Assembly (NCBI GenBank): GCA_905210415.1
Contig: CAJLWM010000008.1
Coordinates: 1-49,348 of the forward strand
DNA: 49,348 nt
Source of the DNA: an uncultured Prevotellaceae bacterium
GTDB taxonomy: Bacteria > Bacteroidota > Bacteroidia > Bacteroidales > Muribaculaceae
Direction: 5' to 3'
Positions 34,867 through 44,347 of this stretch are shown in pieces. Every line of letters begins with the position of its first letter. Position 1 is the first letter of the stretch. Under the pieces are notes generated by a model. That model was given only the letters and a program-made list of their open reading frames with translations, had not been told where the DNA came from and searched no databases. The position numbers and the translations under genes were made by a program.

Positions 34867-35835
34867 CTAATGTCCGTTTGAGGTTTGTGAATTTGAGTTA
34901 AACTTATTTTTGTGGCGGAAGATTACACGTTGACCGTTCTGATAGCCTTGATAAGAAAAGCGTTTAGGGTTGGGGTTGATTGGTTTGATAAACCAGGTGT
35001 ATATTCCTTCCCACTGCGTAGTATCGCCGCATTTCACCGAAGCGTTGCCGATGAGTTTGTGATACGACTTGCTCCACGACTTGCCAATGAATACAAAATC
35101 ATCGGGGGTAACCAGATGGCGATCGCCGATGCCTTTGGTGGTCATATAGGCAGCTGCATAGCATACTCTCGACTTTTCGATGAATTGGCGAAAACGAGGT
35201 GCAGATCGGTGAGTGAATCTGTCAACGGAATCTATAGGAGTCCAACGAGAGTATTTGCCGCCGGGGGTAAGAATCTCTGTTTCACCAATCATCATTGACT
35301 GCATGCCGTAGTATCGGCTGATTGTGAGCAGTTCGCTGTTGAGATATTTATGAGAGGCGTTCACTTGTATGCTGTTGCCACAGACTGTGTAGCATATTGT
35401 TTCCGTGCAGAATATTTTGTCGGGATTTAATGGGTTGAGTAGAGTGTTGACTACGCGGATGGTTATACACTCTGCTTCTCCGCAAAAGCCGCTACTCAGT
35501 TTTTCCCCATTTCCTGTATAGATGGAGATACTATCAGTTTTGGCAGAAGGAGAGCCATCAGGGAGTAGATGGTTACCGCCAGTCCAGCCCTTGCCTTCGA
35601 TTAAAAACGGTCCGATGTTGTCGCTTGTGGCCTCGTTTACAGTGATGGAATCGACAAGTACACGGCTGAATGTGTATATATGGTTTGCCATGCACCGACT
35701 GAACTCATATCTAATGCTGTGGTTTTCATCAATGTGCGATTCGATTGATAAAAATTCCCCATCCAAAGCCACTCTCATAGCTTTGGAAGGGGTAATTGAT
35801 AGTGCTAAAAGTATTGTAAAAATGAATTTATACAT
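34867..35835 (-). CDS. Secreted protein of unknown function, end of the second PUL
   Basis: This 322-residue protein has a signal peptide ('MYKFIFTILLALSITPSKA'), and the rest is beta-rich with no recognised catalytic motif ('LLTISRYYGMQSMMIGETEILTPGGKYSRW'). The pattern is loosely reminiscent of sugar-mutarotase-like beta-sandwiches, but I do not recognise the family. It follows the GH3-DUF4855 gene by 2 bp, so the two are tightly coupled and probably act on the same substrate. It is the last gene of the second PUL operon; no terminator is visible in the 4-bp gap to GH31. Confidence 0.65.
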   Translation of the reverse strand: MYKFIFTILLALSITPSKAMRVALDGEFLSIESHIDENHSIRYEFSRCMANHIYTFSRVLVDSITVNEATSDNIGPFLIEGKGWTGGNHLLPDGSPSAKTDSISIYTGNGEKLSSGFCGEAECITIRVVNTLLNPLNPDKIFCTETICYTVCGNSIQVNASHKYLNSELLTISRYYGMQSMMIGETEILTPGGKYSRWTPIDSVDRFTHRSAPRFRQFIEKSRVCYAAAYMTTKGIGDRHLVTPDDFVFIGKSWSKSYHKLIGNASVKCGDTTQWEGIYTWFIKPINPNPKRFSYQGYQNGQRVIFRHKNKFNSNSQTSNGH

Positions 35836-35837
35836 GT

Positions 35838-38800
35838 CTATTTAACATCAAGGTTCTTGTTCTTGCGACGGTCTACGATTATTTTTGCCAATTCGTCGAT
35901 AATCGCTTGATTCTCGGCGCATGGATTATTTATCATATCTATTAGCGCCTTACTGCCAGTATAGTACGCGATTGATGAGGTGGAGAACACGTTATGGCGG
36001 CGGAATGCGTCGATATATGCCTGCATACGTGAGTAGGAAGAATCGTCGGCATTGAAAAGCGCTTTAGAGTCGCACTCAAATTCCATGGCCATACCCAGGC
36101 TTAACGCTTCTTCGCAGGCATCGTCAAGGCGAGAATCTGGAATTGACTTATCGAAAAAGTGATTTGGCTGATAGTATGTAAAATCAAATCCTAATTCTTG
36201 CCATTTGTCGTATCCGCGAGCCTTATAGTATGGAATCCAAACAAATTCAAGCCCTTTCGCGTGAACAGCCGGAGCGATGTGCTTCACCAAATCTTTGGTG
36301 TGGCAGATATCTTCGTCTACCCAATAAAGACCAGAGAGTTCGATATTCTTATATCCGGCTGCGTTGAAATGCTCCACCAATTGATCGATAAACCAAATTG
36401 CTGCAGCTGAGCGGTCGCTGTAGTTGTCGAAAATCAATGTTCTGTCGCCAAGTTGTCCCCAATTGGTTTGTCCTTCTATGGGTGTAGGGATTGTGAGCAA
36501 CACCTTGTGCTTGAAGTCTGGAGTCCCGATAGAGTCAATCATTTTGCCAATGCATTTGTCGAGAGCGTCAAGCGACTTGCCTTGCTCAAACAGTCGGTTG
36601 AGATACCAAATCCATTCCTGCTTTCTGGCATTTTGTACGCCATATCGAGGAATGAAAGTGTGTCCATTCCCGTCGTCGAAATCAAGGAAAAGAAATCCGT
36701 CGAAAAACCAGTCGCGGTGTCCGTCGGCAAACTTGTGGGTTACGTATGGCAATAGTTGTTCTTCGGTCCAGTCGATGCGTTTTGCCCCACCTTGATATAT
36801 CAAAGCCAAGTCGCGGATTTTGTTCTTCGGGTATTGCTGCATGGTATCGCATTTCATCACGTTGACTGGTTCCACAGGAGCCAGAATGTTTGAAACTTTC
36901 CATTGCTTGCTTTTGTTGACTTTGAAGGCCGAAGAGCAAATGGTGGTGCTTGAATCTGCCGATTTTCTAAGTTGGACGATGTAGGAGCCTTTTGCTATTG
37001 ACCATGCCGATGCCGATTCATCGAAAGAGGCAAGGTCGCGTAGGCTGAACGTAAGTTTTACGGTCTCGCTTTCGCCTGGAGCAAGAAGATTGGTCTTAGC
37101 AAAGGCTTTTAGTTCTGCCTCTGGCTTCACAGGGATGTTGGCTTCTGTAGGAGCTTTTACGTATAATTGTACTACCTCTCGGCCTGAAACGCTTCCGGTG
37201 TTTTTTACTGTTGCTGAGATTGTGTATACCTCGCCTGATCGGGTGATTTTAGGCTTTGAGTAAGAGAAGCTTGTATAGCTGAGTCCGTAGCCGAAAGGAT
37301 ATGAAACTCCACGATGAGCAGTTGAGAAATAGCGGTATCCTACCCAAATGTCTTCTTCATAATTTGTGTAGTCAAAGTTCTTCCCTTCGGTTTGTCCTAC
37401 GTAAGGGTAGTTTTTTGACGATGGAATGTCGGAATATTTTATTGGGAATGTCATTGGCAATCTGCCGGAAGGACACACCTTACCCGAAATAACATCGGCA
37501 ACTGCGTAGCCGCATTCTTGTCCAGGGAACCAAGCCATAAGAATTCCATCGGCATTCCATTTCCAAGAGTCGGTTTCCATCACGCCGCAGACATTCATTA
37601 CAACAATCATTTTTTTGCCTTGTTTACGGCATTCGGCGCCTACTTTGTTGAGCATCGCAGTCTCTTCAGCAGTAAGATTGAAGTCGTTTTCGATGTGTCT
37701 GTCGGAGGTTTCTCCAGATCCGCGTCCCAGCACTACCACTGCAACATCGCTTTTACCCAATTCTTCAGAAATCAGGTGCTCTTTGCCAGTCAAATCCATC
37801 TCTGGAGCGATAGTGCGGTGGTATGATATTTTCTGCCAATCAGGGCAGTTGGGAAATTTATCATCGAAGGCGGCTCTGAAATCTGCATATTTGTTATAGA
37901 TTTCTGCCAATCGTCTACTGATAGTATATCCCGCTTTATCCAGGCCTGTGGAAATATCGATGATATATGGTTTATTGACATTTGACGAGCCTGTGCCGCC
38001 GGCAATTGATTTATATGCTGTGACTCCGAATAGGGCAATCTTTGCGCCCTGTTTCAAAGGGAGTGCTTGATTTTCATTTTTGAGCAGCACCATAGACTCT
38101 GTGGCGATTTTTCGCGAAGCCTCGGCGTTGTATTTCATGTCAGGATGGCTTGCTTGCCAACCTTTTGCGGTGATTGATTTTGCAACTATGTTGAGCACGT
38201 CTTTTACGCAAGCGTCAACGGCCTCAATAGTTAGTTTGCCGTTGTTGACTGCGTCGATGATTTCAGTTACAATTTCTTCGTCGCCTGGCATAATTAGGCT
38301 GCATTGTGCATTTATGAGGTCTACTGTTGGACGTCGAACGGTCCAATCAGTGAGCACAAGTCCGTTGTATCCCCATTCATCGCGTAGCAGTCGCTGCATC
38401 AATTCCATGCTTGTTTGGGTGAATTGTCCGGCAATCTTGTTGTAAGAGCCCATTACTGTCCACGGTTTTGACTCCTTGACGCAGATTTCAAATGCACGTA
38501 GATATATTTCTCGTAGTGCGCGTTGTGAGATGCGCGCATCGTTTACTTTTTTACCTGTTTGTTGGTTGTTGGCTACAAAGTGCTTTAGGCTTGTGCCAAT
38601 TTCGTTTTGTTGAATGGCGCGTATCAGGGAAGCAGCAAGTTTGCCTGACAGCAGTGGGTCTTCTGAATAATATTCAAAGTTTCGACCACAAAGAGGGTTG
38701 CGCATAATGTTGATGCCTGGCGCAAGGACTATGTCAACGCCATAGGCTTTTGCTTCGTTGGCCATACATTTGCCTTGCAATGCAGCTGCGTTGATGTCCC

Positions 38801-39209
38801 AAGTTGCTGCAAGAGCGGTTGTGGATGAAAAGCAAGTGCAGAACGAGCGGTTAGTCCCTGCTGCGGCTCTGCTGATAGAAGTGGATGCTATAGGAAGACC
38901 TTGACTGTCGTATTCGGTCTTTACGTCTTGCGACGGTATCGGGTTGATGCGCACGCCCACAGGACCGTCGGCTAAGTTTATTGATGGCACGCCGAGATTG
39001 GGTATCTCGTAAGTCCAACCGGCAGCACCGGGAACAATGTGGCTTATTCCGCTGTTTTTTCCTTCAGAGCCTACAAGCAGTCTTGCCTTTTGTTCCAAAG
39101 ACATTTTTGCGACTATGGCATCTATATTGTGTTTGGTGATTATCTCTGTTGCATTGAGAGAGAAGACAACGAGAGTCAATAGGACTGCAGAAAGAAATCG
39201 TTTTGTCAT
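35838..39209 (-). CDS. GH3 beta-glycosidase fused to a DUF4855 domain
   Basis: The start at 39209 gives a signal peptide ('MTKRFLSAVLLTLVVFSLNA') and 1123 residues; the longer frame from 39272 would begin inside a terminator hairpin. Residues about 25-720 are a complete GH3 enzyme: barrel, then 'GLVLTDWTVRR' with nucleophile Asp288, the second domain ('GSSNVNKPYIIDIS', 'VVVLGRGSGETSDRH'), and a fibronectin III-like domain ('VQLYVKAP'). The C-terminal ~375 residues, from 'IRDLALIYQGGAKRIDWTEEQLLPYV', match the DUF4855 pattern, a TIM-barrel-like domain found in Bacteroidota PULs. GH3 enzymes remove terminal beta-sugars. The DUF4855 activity is unknown. The fusion suggests sequential action on one glycan. 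Confidence 0.85.
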   Translation of the reverse strand: MTKRFLSAVLLTLVVFSLNATEIITKHNIDAIVAKMSLEQKARLLVGSEGKNSGISHIVPGAAGWTYEIPNLGVPSINLADGPVGVRINPIPSQDVKTEYDSQGLPIASTSISRAAAGTNRSFCTCFSSTTALAATWDINAAALQGKCMANEAKAYGVDIVLAPGINIMRNPLCGRNFEYYSEDPLLSGKLAASLIRAIQQNEIGTSLKHFVANNQQTGKKVNDARISQRALREIYLRAFEICVKESKPWTVMGSYNKIAGQFTQTSMELMQRLLRDEWGYNGLVLTDWTVRRPTVDLINAQCSLIMPGDEEIVTEIIDAVNNGKLTIEAVDACVKDVLNIVAKSITAKGWQASHPDMKYNAEASRKIATESMVLLKNENQALPLKQGAKIALFGVTAYKSIAGGTGSSNVNKPYIIDISTGLDKAGYTISRRLAEIYNKYADFRAAFDDKFPNCPDWQKISYHRTIAPEMDLTGKEHLISEELGKSDVAVVVLGRGSGETSDRHIENDFNLTAEETAMLNKVGAECRKQGKKMIVVMNVCGVMETDSWKWNADGILMAWFPGQECGYAVADVISGKVCPSGRLPMTFPIKYSDIPSSKNYPYVGQTEGKNFDYTNYEEDIWVGYRYFSTAHRGVSYPFGYGLSYTSFSYSKPKITRSGEVYTISATVKNTGSVSGREVVQLYVKAPTEANIPVKPEAELKAFAKTNLLAPGESETVKLTFSLRDLASFDESASAWSIAKGSYIVQLRKSADSSTTICSSAFKVNKSKQWKVSNILAPVEPVNVMKCDTMQQYPKNKIRDLALIYQGGAKRIDWTEEQLLPYVTHKFADGHRDWFFDGFLFLDFDDGNGHTFIPRYGVQNARKQEWIWYLNRLFEQGKSLDALDKCIGKMIDSIGTPDFKHKVLLTIPTPIEGQTNWGQLGDRTLIFDNYSDRSAAAIWFIDQLVEHFNAAGYKNIELSGLYWVDEDICHTKDLVKHIAPAVHAKGLEFVWIPYYKARGYDKWQELGFDFTYYQPNHFFDKSIPDSRLDDACEEALSLGMAMEFECDSKALFNADDSSYSRMQAYIDAFRRHNVFSTSSIAYYTGSKALIDMINNPCAENQAIIDELAKIIVDRRKNKNLDVK

Positions 39210-39222
39210 ATAATGGCTTTTT

Positions 39223-39273
39223 AAAAAATGGGAAAGGCGCATATGAGAACCATAAGAATGCGTCTTTCCCATT
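39223..39273 (-). terminator. Hairpin with T-run directly upstream of the GH3 start
   Basis: On the minus strand 39273-39258 pairs with 39242-39227, a 16-bp stem with one G-U pair, followed by six T's. It sits 23 bp after the stop of the 39296 gene and about 14 bp before the GH3 ATG. That leaves no room for a separate GH3 promoter, so it probably acts as a partial terminator inside the operon. Confidence 0.75.
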
Positions 39274-39295
39274 GGTTATTTAAGTATGTCTATAT

Positions 39296-40579
39296 TTATT
39301 TAACGACAACCTTAGTTGTTTTGTTGCCTACTTTTACGATGTAAATGCCGTTAGCGCAGTTGATGGTGCCCTTACCAGTTGCAACAAGTGCACCTGCTGT
39401 GTTGTAAACGTATGCAAGTTTTTCGCTTTCGATAATGATCTTGCTTTCACCGCCGAACACAACTACATCATTATCGGCCTCGATGCTTTCAACTGCAGAG
39501 TTTTCGATTGTGAGTTCATACTTAGCGATGTAAGCGTTAGGCACGTATTGATAGATGTATACAGAGTTTTCTGTTGCTGGTTCTACTGTGAAATGGTTTC
39601 CGTAGAATGCATTGTTCTTGAAAAGCACGTCAGAACCGTCTTCCTTCATTTTGGCATATTTTGTAGAAATGCGAACATTTTTATCGGTGTCTTCGTTGGC
39701 TGGTGTTTCCTTAACTTGAAGCTTGGCAACAGAGAATCCGTCGGCATTGTTTGAGCCAGTAGAGTATACAATGTATTCCTTGCCGTTTAGTTGGAAAATC
39801 TCAAAGCCTGTGCAACCATTGTGGTTAGGTGTTACATAGAATCCAGATGGAACCCAGTTGTCGTCTTCGTCAAGAGTGAGACGGTAGATAGAATTTCCGT
39901 TACCTGAAGTAGTGTTAGTCTTATTGGCGTGTGGTGACAAAAGAGCGATAGAAGTTTTGTCGAATCCATAGCAGCTGATAAGGTGTGTTGTTGAGAATGT
40001 GCCATCAACTTTCACAGCAGTGTTAGGAACGAAGGTGTAAGGGAATGTGTTTTCTACATCTTGAGCACCGTTTTTCATTGGCACTTCAATCATCTTTGCT
40101 TGCCACATTGTTCCCATATAGAGTATGCCACCTTCTTTCGACATTACATTGCCAGAAACGTGTCCCCAAAAGTCGGCACGTCCACCAGGAATACCTGCTA
40201 TATCAAAATCTTTAACTTCGCCTGTTGTAGAGATGATTCTCACGCCCTTGTTTACGCTATAGTTTGTGTTGAATTCGCCTGTGCGTACAATGATGTTGCC
40301 GGCATCGTCGCGAGTGATGTTGGTGCCTTTGCCTGATTCAAGTTCTCCTATCTTTCCTGTTTGATCCCAGATTTCGATTTTCTGAGTGTCTTTGTTTTGA
40401 AGATAGAATTTGCCGTTTACAGCCACGCCCTGACGTGCAGAGGTGTGGAGTGGAGCCACGTCGGTGTTCATCCAGAGACATTTTAGATTGTGGTCCATCG
40501 ATGATTTTGCATTTGCTGCAGGGGCAGATATCGCTAAGCTGGCGATTAATGCTGCACCAAAGAGTATATTTGTTCTCAT
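39296..40579 (-). CDS. Secreted propeller-like protein with T9SS-type tail
   Basis: A 427-residue protein with a signal peptide ('MRTNILFGAALIASLAISAPAANA'). Beta-rich repeats ('GVAVNGKFYLQNKDTQKIEIWDQTGKI', 'GILYMGTMWQAKMIEVPM') suggest a beta-propeller. The last ~70 residues form a sorting-type domain ending 'NGIYIVKVGNKTTKVVVK'. It follows the phosphodiester glycosidase gene by 31 bp and is followed by a strong hairpin terminator. No catalytic residues were seen; by position it may be a surface glycan-binding protein. The propeller part is broadly similar in style to the C-terminal half of the 13893-15587 lipoprotein. Confidence 0.7.
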   Translation of the reverse strand: MRTNILFGAALIASLAISAPAANAKSSMDHNLKCLWMNTDVAPLHTSARQGVAVNGKFYLQNKDTQKIEIWDQTGKIGELESGKGTNITRDDAGNIIVRTGEFNTNYSVNKGVRIISTTGEVKDFDIAGIPGGRADFWGHVSGNVMSKEGGILYMGTMWQAKMIEVPMKNGAQDVENTFPYTFVPNTAVKVDGTFSTTHLISCYGFDKTSIALLSPHANKTNTTSGNGNSIYRLTLDEDDNWVPSGFYVTPNHNGCTGFEIFQLNGKEYIVYSTGSNNADGFSVAKLQVKETPANEDTDKNVRISTKYAKMKEDGSDVLFKNNAFYGNHFTVEPATENSVYIYQYVPNAYIAKYELTIENSAVESIEADNDVVVFGGESKIIIESEKLAYVYNTAGALVATGKGTINCANGIYIVKVGNKTTKVVVK

Positions 40580-40610
40580 TTTGTTTTGTTTTAATTAGTT
40601 ATAGAAATAG

Positions 40611-42296
40611 TTATTTGATTATAATTTTTATGATTTCTTTTTCTGTTGCTATAAAGTATAGCCCTGGGGTTAGTCCTGATGTGGTGAGGTGGTTGATGCC
40701 GATGATGAATTTTTCTGTTTTCAGGCACACTCCCATACTGTTTAACAGGCGCACCTCTGATTCGTAGGGCATTGATACCTCTACTTCGGAGTCAAGACAT
40801 CTGATGCTTAGTTCATCGCCTGCGATGGCTGATATCCCTGCTTTATCGCTAACGTTTATGGTCATTGATGTCGTTGCAGATCCGTAAGTGGCTTCTAAGT
40901 TGTAGATGCCTGCTGCGTTAAATGTGGCCGTATTGCCGGAAATCTCCACGCCGTTGCTTGGTGTGCACGACAACAGACAATCAGAAAGATTGACGTTGAT
41001 GAGATAACCTTTGTTGTTATATCCGTAGACTATTGGTTGGTAGGCCTCACTGACATTTATGTTTTTTGCATAGTCGGAAAAAGCAATTGTCGCTACGTCG
41101 GTGTCGGTTGTTTTGTGTGCTGTCAGAAACCATCCGTTTCTCACTTTTCGCAGACTGCCGTCGCTTGGGCGATTGAGTGTGCCGAGAATTTCTGAATAGA
41201 TTGTAGAAGAGCCGCCTCCGTCAAAATTCAGTGCATTGTTGCATCCTGCCATCAGCATCATTCCAGCCAATTCTTTTGATGTAACACCGTCGGAGATGCT
41301 GGAATTAAACTTGTCGCCGTCAACAACCATCAAGGTCATTTTATTGCCTGATTTGTCTGTGCCAATGGCTGTGCGAGGGCGTCGGTATGAGAGATGGTCA
41401 AGCACTTTATCGGTGTCGAGAATTTGTCCGTCTTGCAGAATCATCGGGCAACCTCCGCTCATCTCTGTGATTTGGTCTACTACTTTACCATTGATGGTGA
41501 ATGTAGGTGTTATTTCTACAATGTCGCCAATCTGCAGTTTTTGCAGAGGTTCCATATACCATGATGCGTTGGCAGAGAAAACGATGCCGTTTGCTGGAAT
41601 TGCCATGTTTCCAACGTTGGTCTGTGGCTGACTTGTGATTCGGAATCGTGATGTGCCATAAGCAGAGAGTCCTCCGTCGATGGCTACTGCAGCCACTTCT
41701 ACGCCAGATGACTTGGTGCCTGTAGAAGTGCCGTATTTGTCGGTGTAGATAACGAAGTCGTTTGACTCGCGTGGCGTATTAACGCTTTTTGCCGACATTT
41801 GCCCTGCGGTGGCTGATGTAAGTTTGAAGGTTGTGTAGAATTGTCCGTAGTGCAGTTTCTTGCTGGCATCAGCTCCTACGGAATACCATCCTGTGGTGGT
41901 GCGGGCAGTTTTGAATATCTCTGAGCCTACCACGGTGGTGCCGATAGGTCCGTTGGCAGAAAATAGGTCGGCATTCACTCCGACAAAGTATTCATTTGCT
42001 TTGTCGCCGTTGTTTTCTATCATTTGCGGAATTGTGAGATTGCTCTTCAGATTATTTTTGCCGCAAATGGTCTTTATCTCCACGATTGGATTGGTGAGAT
42101 CAGTGGTGGTGTAGAACACGCGTTGCTTGTTTGGTCCTGTCAGATCCACTATGGTAAGGGTTGTGCCAGGGCCTATTTGGCAATGTTTCAGCGTGTCTAC
42201 AGCATATTCCTTGCCCAACACCGTCCATTTTGAGGATGTTTGGGCAAAGACTGCTGAAGATAAAGATATTAATATTGCAAATGTGATAGTTCTCAT
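40611..42296 (-). CDS. Phosphodiester glycosidase (NAGPA/DUF2233 family), second copy, with T9SS-type tail
   Basis: A 561-residue protein with a signal peptide ('MRTITFAILISLSSAVFAQ'). The phosphodiester glycosidase domain covers about 60-395 and has the canonical motif 'NFDGGGSSTIY' (Asp359, Gly360-362, Ser363-364). Other family landmarks are 'FVGVNADLFSANG', 'RRPRTAIGTDKSG' and 'LMVVDGD'. A small Ig-like segment and a sorting-type tail ('GLTPGLYFIATEKEIIKIIIK') follow. These enzymes cut glycosyl phosphodiester bonds, as human NAGPA does in uncovering mannose 6-phosphate. It starts 2 bp after the stop of the DUF6259-like gene. The intact motif makes it a better candidate for activity than the copy at 22176. 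Confidence 0.87.
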   Translation of the reverse strand: MRTITFAILISLSSAVFAQTSSKWTVLGKEYAVDTLKHCQIGPGTTLTIVDLTGPNKQRVFYTTTDLTNPIVEIKTICGKNNLKSNLTIPQMIENNGDKANEYFVGVNADLFSANGPIGTTVVGSEIFKTARTTTGWYSVGADASKKLHYGQFYTTFKLTSATAGQMSAKSVNTPRESNDFVIYTDKYGTSTGTKSSGVEVAAVAIDGGLSAYGTSRFRITSQPQTNVGNMAIPANGIVFSANASWYMEPLQKLQIGDIVEITPTFTINGKVVDQITEMSGGCPMILQDGQILDTDKVLDHLSYRRPRTAIGTDKSGNKMTLMVVDGDKFNSSISDGVTSKELAGMMLMAGCNNALNFDGGGSSTIYSEILGTLNRPSDGSLRKVRNGWFLTAHKTTDTDVATIAFSDYAKNINVSEAYQPIVYGYNNKGYLINVNLSDCLLSCTPSNGVEISGNTATFNAAGIYNLEATYGSATTSMTINVSDKAGISAIAGDELSIRCLDSEVEVSMPYESEVRLLNSMGVCLKTEKFIIGINHLTTSGLTPGLYFIATEKEIIKIIIK

Positions 42297-42298
42297 TG

Positions 42299-44335
42299 CT
42301 ATAAGTTTATTCTAATGCCAGTAATTGGTTCGATTGTCAAAGTTTGTCCGTTAGGCAATGTCACAGTGTGTTGCACGCTGTCGCTGTTTACAACATACAT
42401 CACACGTTTTCCTTTAGGACTTTCCCAGATGGCGCCTTTCACAACATAGTCTTTGCCAAATGTGTGGACATCCACTATAGGATTATCGCCAGTAGGGATT
42501 ACTTCCGAAATGTAGCGTCCGCCGGTGAACACATCGTGCTGCTTCTTGCGCAGATTTGTGAGGTTGCGTAGGAACACTGCCTCATATTCCGACTTCTCGT
42601 TCACCCATAGCAAGCGTGGGTCTACCCATCCAAGTTGCGATCCATAGAGGAAACATTGCATGTTTTGGTAGCGGAATTCGCCTTTTGTAACGTCGGTGTA
42701 AGGCGAATAGGTATAGGCGCATGTCAGCACACGGTCTGAATAAATCAGAGGGAATAGTGGAACGATGCGGCACTCTGGGTTGTGCGGCGTGTTCACTGTC
42801 AAAAGGATGTCGAAGCAAGGTATGTAGCATTCGGCATTTTCTTCAGAAAACACGATGTTGTCTTTACGCAAATGCTTTTCGCGCAATTCGGTCATCATGT
42901 CGCGGTAAGAATGATACCAGAATTCGCCACCTCCAGCAGGGTGATTGTGGTTGCTGGCATAGCAAGGGTAGGGCGCAGCGGCTGCCACTTGGTCGATGTA
43001 AAGACCATTGGTGTGCAGACGGTCTTGAATGCTGTCGGCCAGTTCGAGAATTATGTTTTTCCAAATTGGCGAAGACGGACAGGTGACGGTGTTAGGAACA
43101 ATTGAAGTAGGATACACTTCGGTGTAGAGTGCACCATCGGGGCGTCGGCAAGAGGCTTCTTTGCCGTTGCGGGCGATATAACTCTCTGTGCCTGGATCCC
43201 AAAGGCGTCCGTTGATGTATGGAAGCACTTGGCATCCGCGTTTTCTCACCTGTTGTACGATAGGCTCGAATTTAGGGTTTGCCGGGAAATAGTCGGGATA
43301 GTGAGAATCGTAGCTATGGTGATGCCAGAAATACCAGTGGAAGCAGATGCTGCCGCCGAAATAGTCGATGGCTTTGTTTACGGCTATCACGGTGGTGTCG
43401 CCAAGATATTTGGCGCGCATCCACAAGTCTTTCTTCTCCAGCCATTCTGGTATGTTGCGTTCTTTTAGTGTCTTATTGCCCCACGGAGTGGTGAGCGCAA
43501 ATGGGCGATACCACTTCACTGCAGCCTCGCTCCAACTGCCGGCAATGGCGCCAGTGACTGTTGTCCAAGGCACATTGAATCGGTGTGTCGTTTTATCGGT
43601 CCAGCCGTATGATGCAGCCACTTCGGTGCGGAAGCTTACAGCTCCGTCTTTCTCTCTGATGCGCATCATTTTGCCGCAAGCATTACGGTCTTCTGGCGAA
43701 AAATAGAATGTGCCCTTCTTAGAGTCGAGCATAATCATCTGCATTGATGCGTTCCATGATGGGTAGTTGGCTTCGTAGTCGCCATTCTTTTTCAGTTCGT
43801 ATTCATTTCCCCATCCGCCAGGTGTGATTACTTTGCCAGCAATAGGAGAGTCTATGGCGATGCTGGGGAAAACGAAATTGGTTATAGTCCAATTTTGAGG
43901 CACGTTGGCCGATAGGTCCCAACGCACAAGGTCGGAATTGTCGCCCAACGACACACGCATCTCCACAGAATAGTTGTTGCCATCATATTTGAGGCGGGTG
44001 TGCCATGTGAATACAATGGTTTTTGCTGTGTCGCTATCTTCTTCTCGCCAGCCGTTATATACGGCATAGCGAGGTTCGATAGTAGGAGTTTCGCCCTGTT
44101 CTCCGAGGTACGTCAAGCTCCAAGGCTGGCTGTTGTCGCCCGTTTTCACCATTTCAGTGCCTGCGCATTTCATCGAAACGATGTCGAAAGAGCCTTTGTC
44201 GGCAAATTCCATAGCGACATGTTGGTTGGCGATGCGGATGATTCCGTCACCTTTGGTCACAGTGGTCTTGGCAATGGCTGGCAGTGTCGATAGTGACGAT
44301 GCTATGATAGCTGATATGACAAGTTTGTATGTCAT
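42299..44335 (-). CDS. Secreted glycoside hydrolase-like protein (DUF6259-like)
   Basis: This 678-residue protein has a signal peptide ('MTYKLVISAIIASSLSTLPAIA'), an N-terminal galactose-mutarotase-like beta-sandwich (about 25-270) and a TIM-barrel-like part (about 300-590: 'ICFHWYFWHHHSYDSHYPDYFP', 'GCQVLPYINGRLWDPG', 'GLYIDQVAAAAPYPC', 'NIVFSEENAECY'). Asp and Glu in the last two motifs are the likely catalytic acids, as in related clan D/GH-type barrels. A small C-terminal beta-domain follows. The layout resembles DUF6259 proteins, which are unassigned hydrolases in PULs. It follows SusD by 12 bp. Specificity unknown. Confidence 0.65.
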   Translation of the reverse strand: MTYKLVISAIIASSLSTLPAIAKTTVTKGDGIIRIANQHVAMEFADKGSFDIVSMKCAGTEMVKTGDNSQPWSLTYLGEQGETPTIEPRYAVYNGWREEDSDTAKTIVFTWHTRLKYDGNNYSVEMRVSLGDNSDLVRWDLSANVPQNWTITNFVFPSIAIDSPIAGKVITPGGWGNEYELKKNGDYEANYPSWNASMQMIMLDSKKGTFYFSPEDRNACGKMMRIREKDGAVSFRTEVAASYGWTDKTTHRFNVPWTTVTGAIAGSWSEAAVKWYRPFALTTPWGNKTLKERNIPEWLEKKDLWMRAKYLGDTTVIAVNKAIDYFGGSICFHWYFWHHHSYDSHYPDYFPANPKFEPIVQQVRKRGCQVLPYINGRLWDPGTESYIARNGKEASCRRPDGALYTEVYPTSIVPNTVTCPSSPIWKNIILELADSIQDRLHTNGLYIDQVAAAAPYPCYASNHNHPAGGGEFWYHSYRDMMTELREKHLRKDNIVFSEENAECYIPCFDILLTVNTPHNPECRIVPLFPLIYSDRVLTCAYTYSPYTDVTKGEFRYQNMQCFLYGSQLGWVDPRLLWVNEKSEYEAVFLRNLTNLRKKQHDVFTGGRYISEVIPTGDNPIVDVHTFGKDYVVKGAIWESPKGKRVMYVVNSDSVQHTVTLPNGQTLTIEPITGIRINL

Positions 44336-44347
44336 GGTTGTTTAGTA

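Noticed and set aside
39210..39272. Longer N-terminus for the GH3-DUF4855 protein
   Set aside because: It would start within the terminator hairpin; the signal peptide begins cleanly at 39209.
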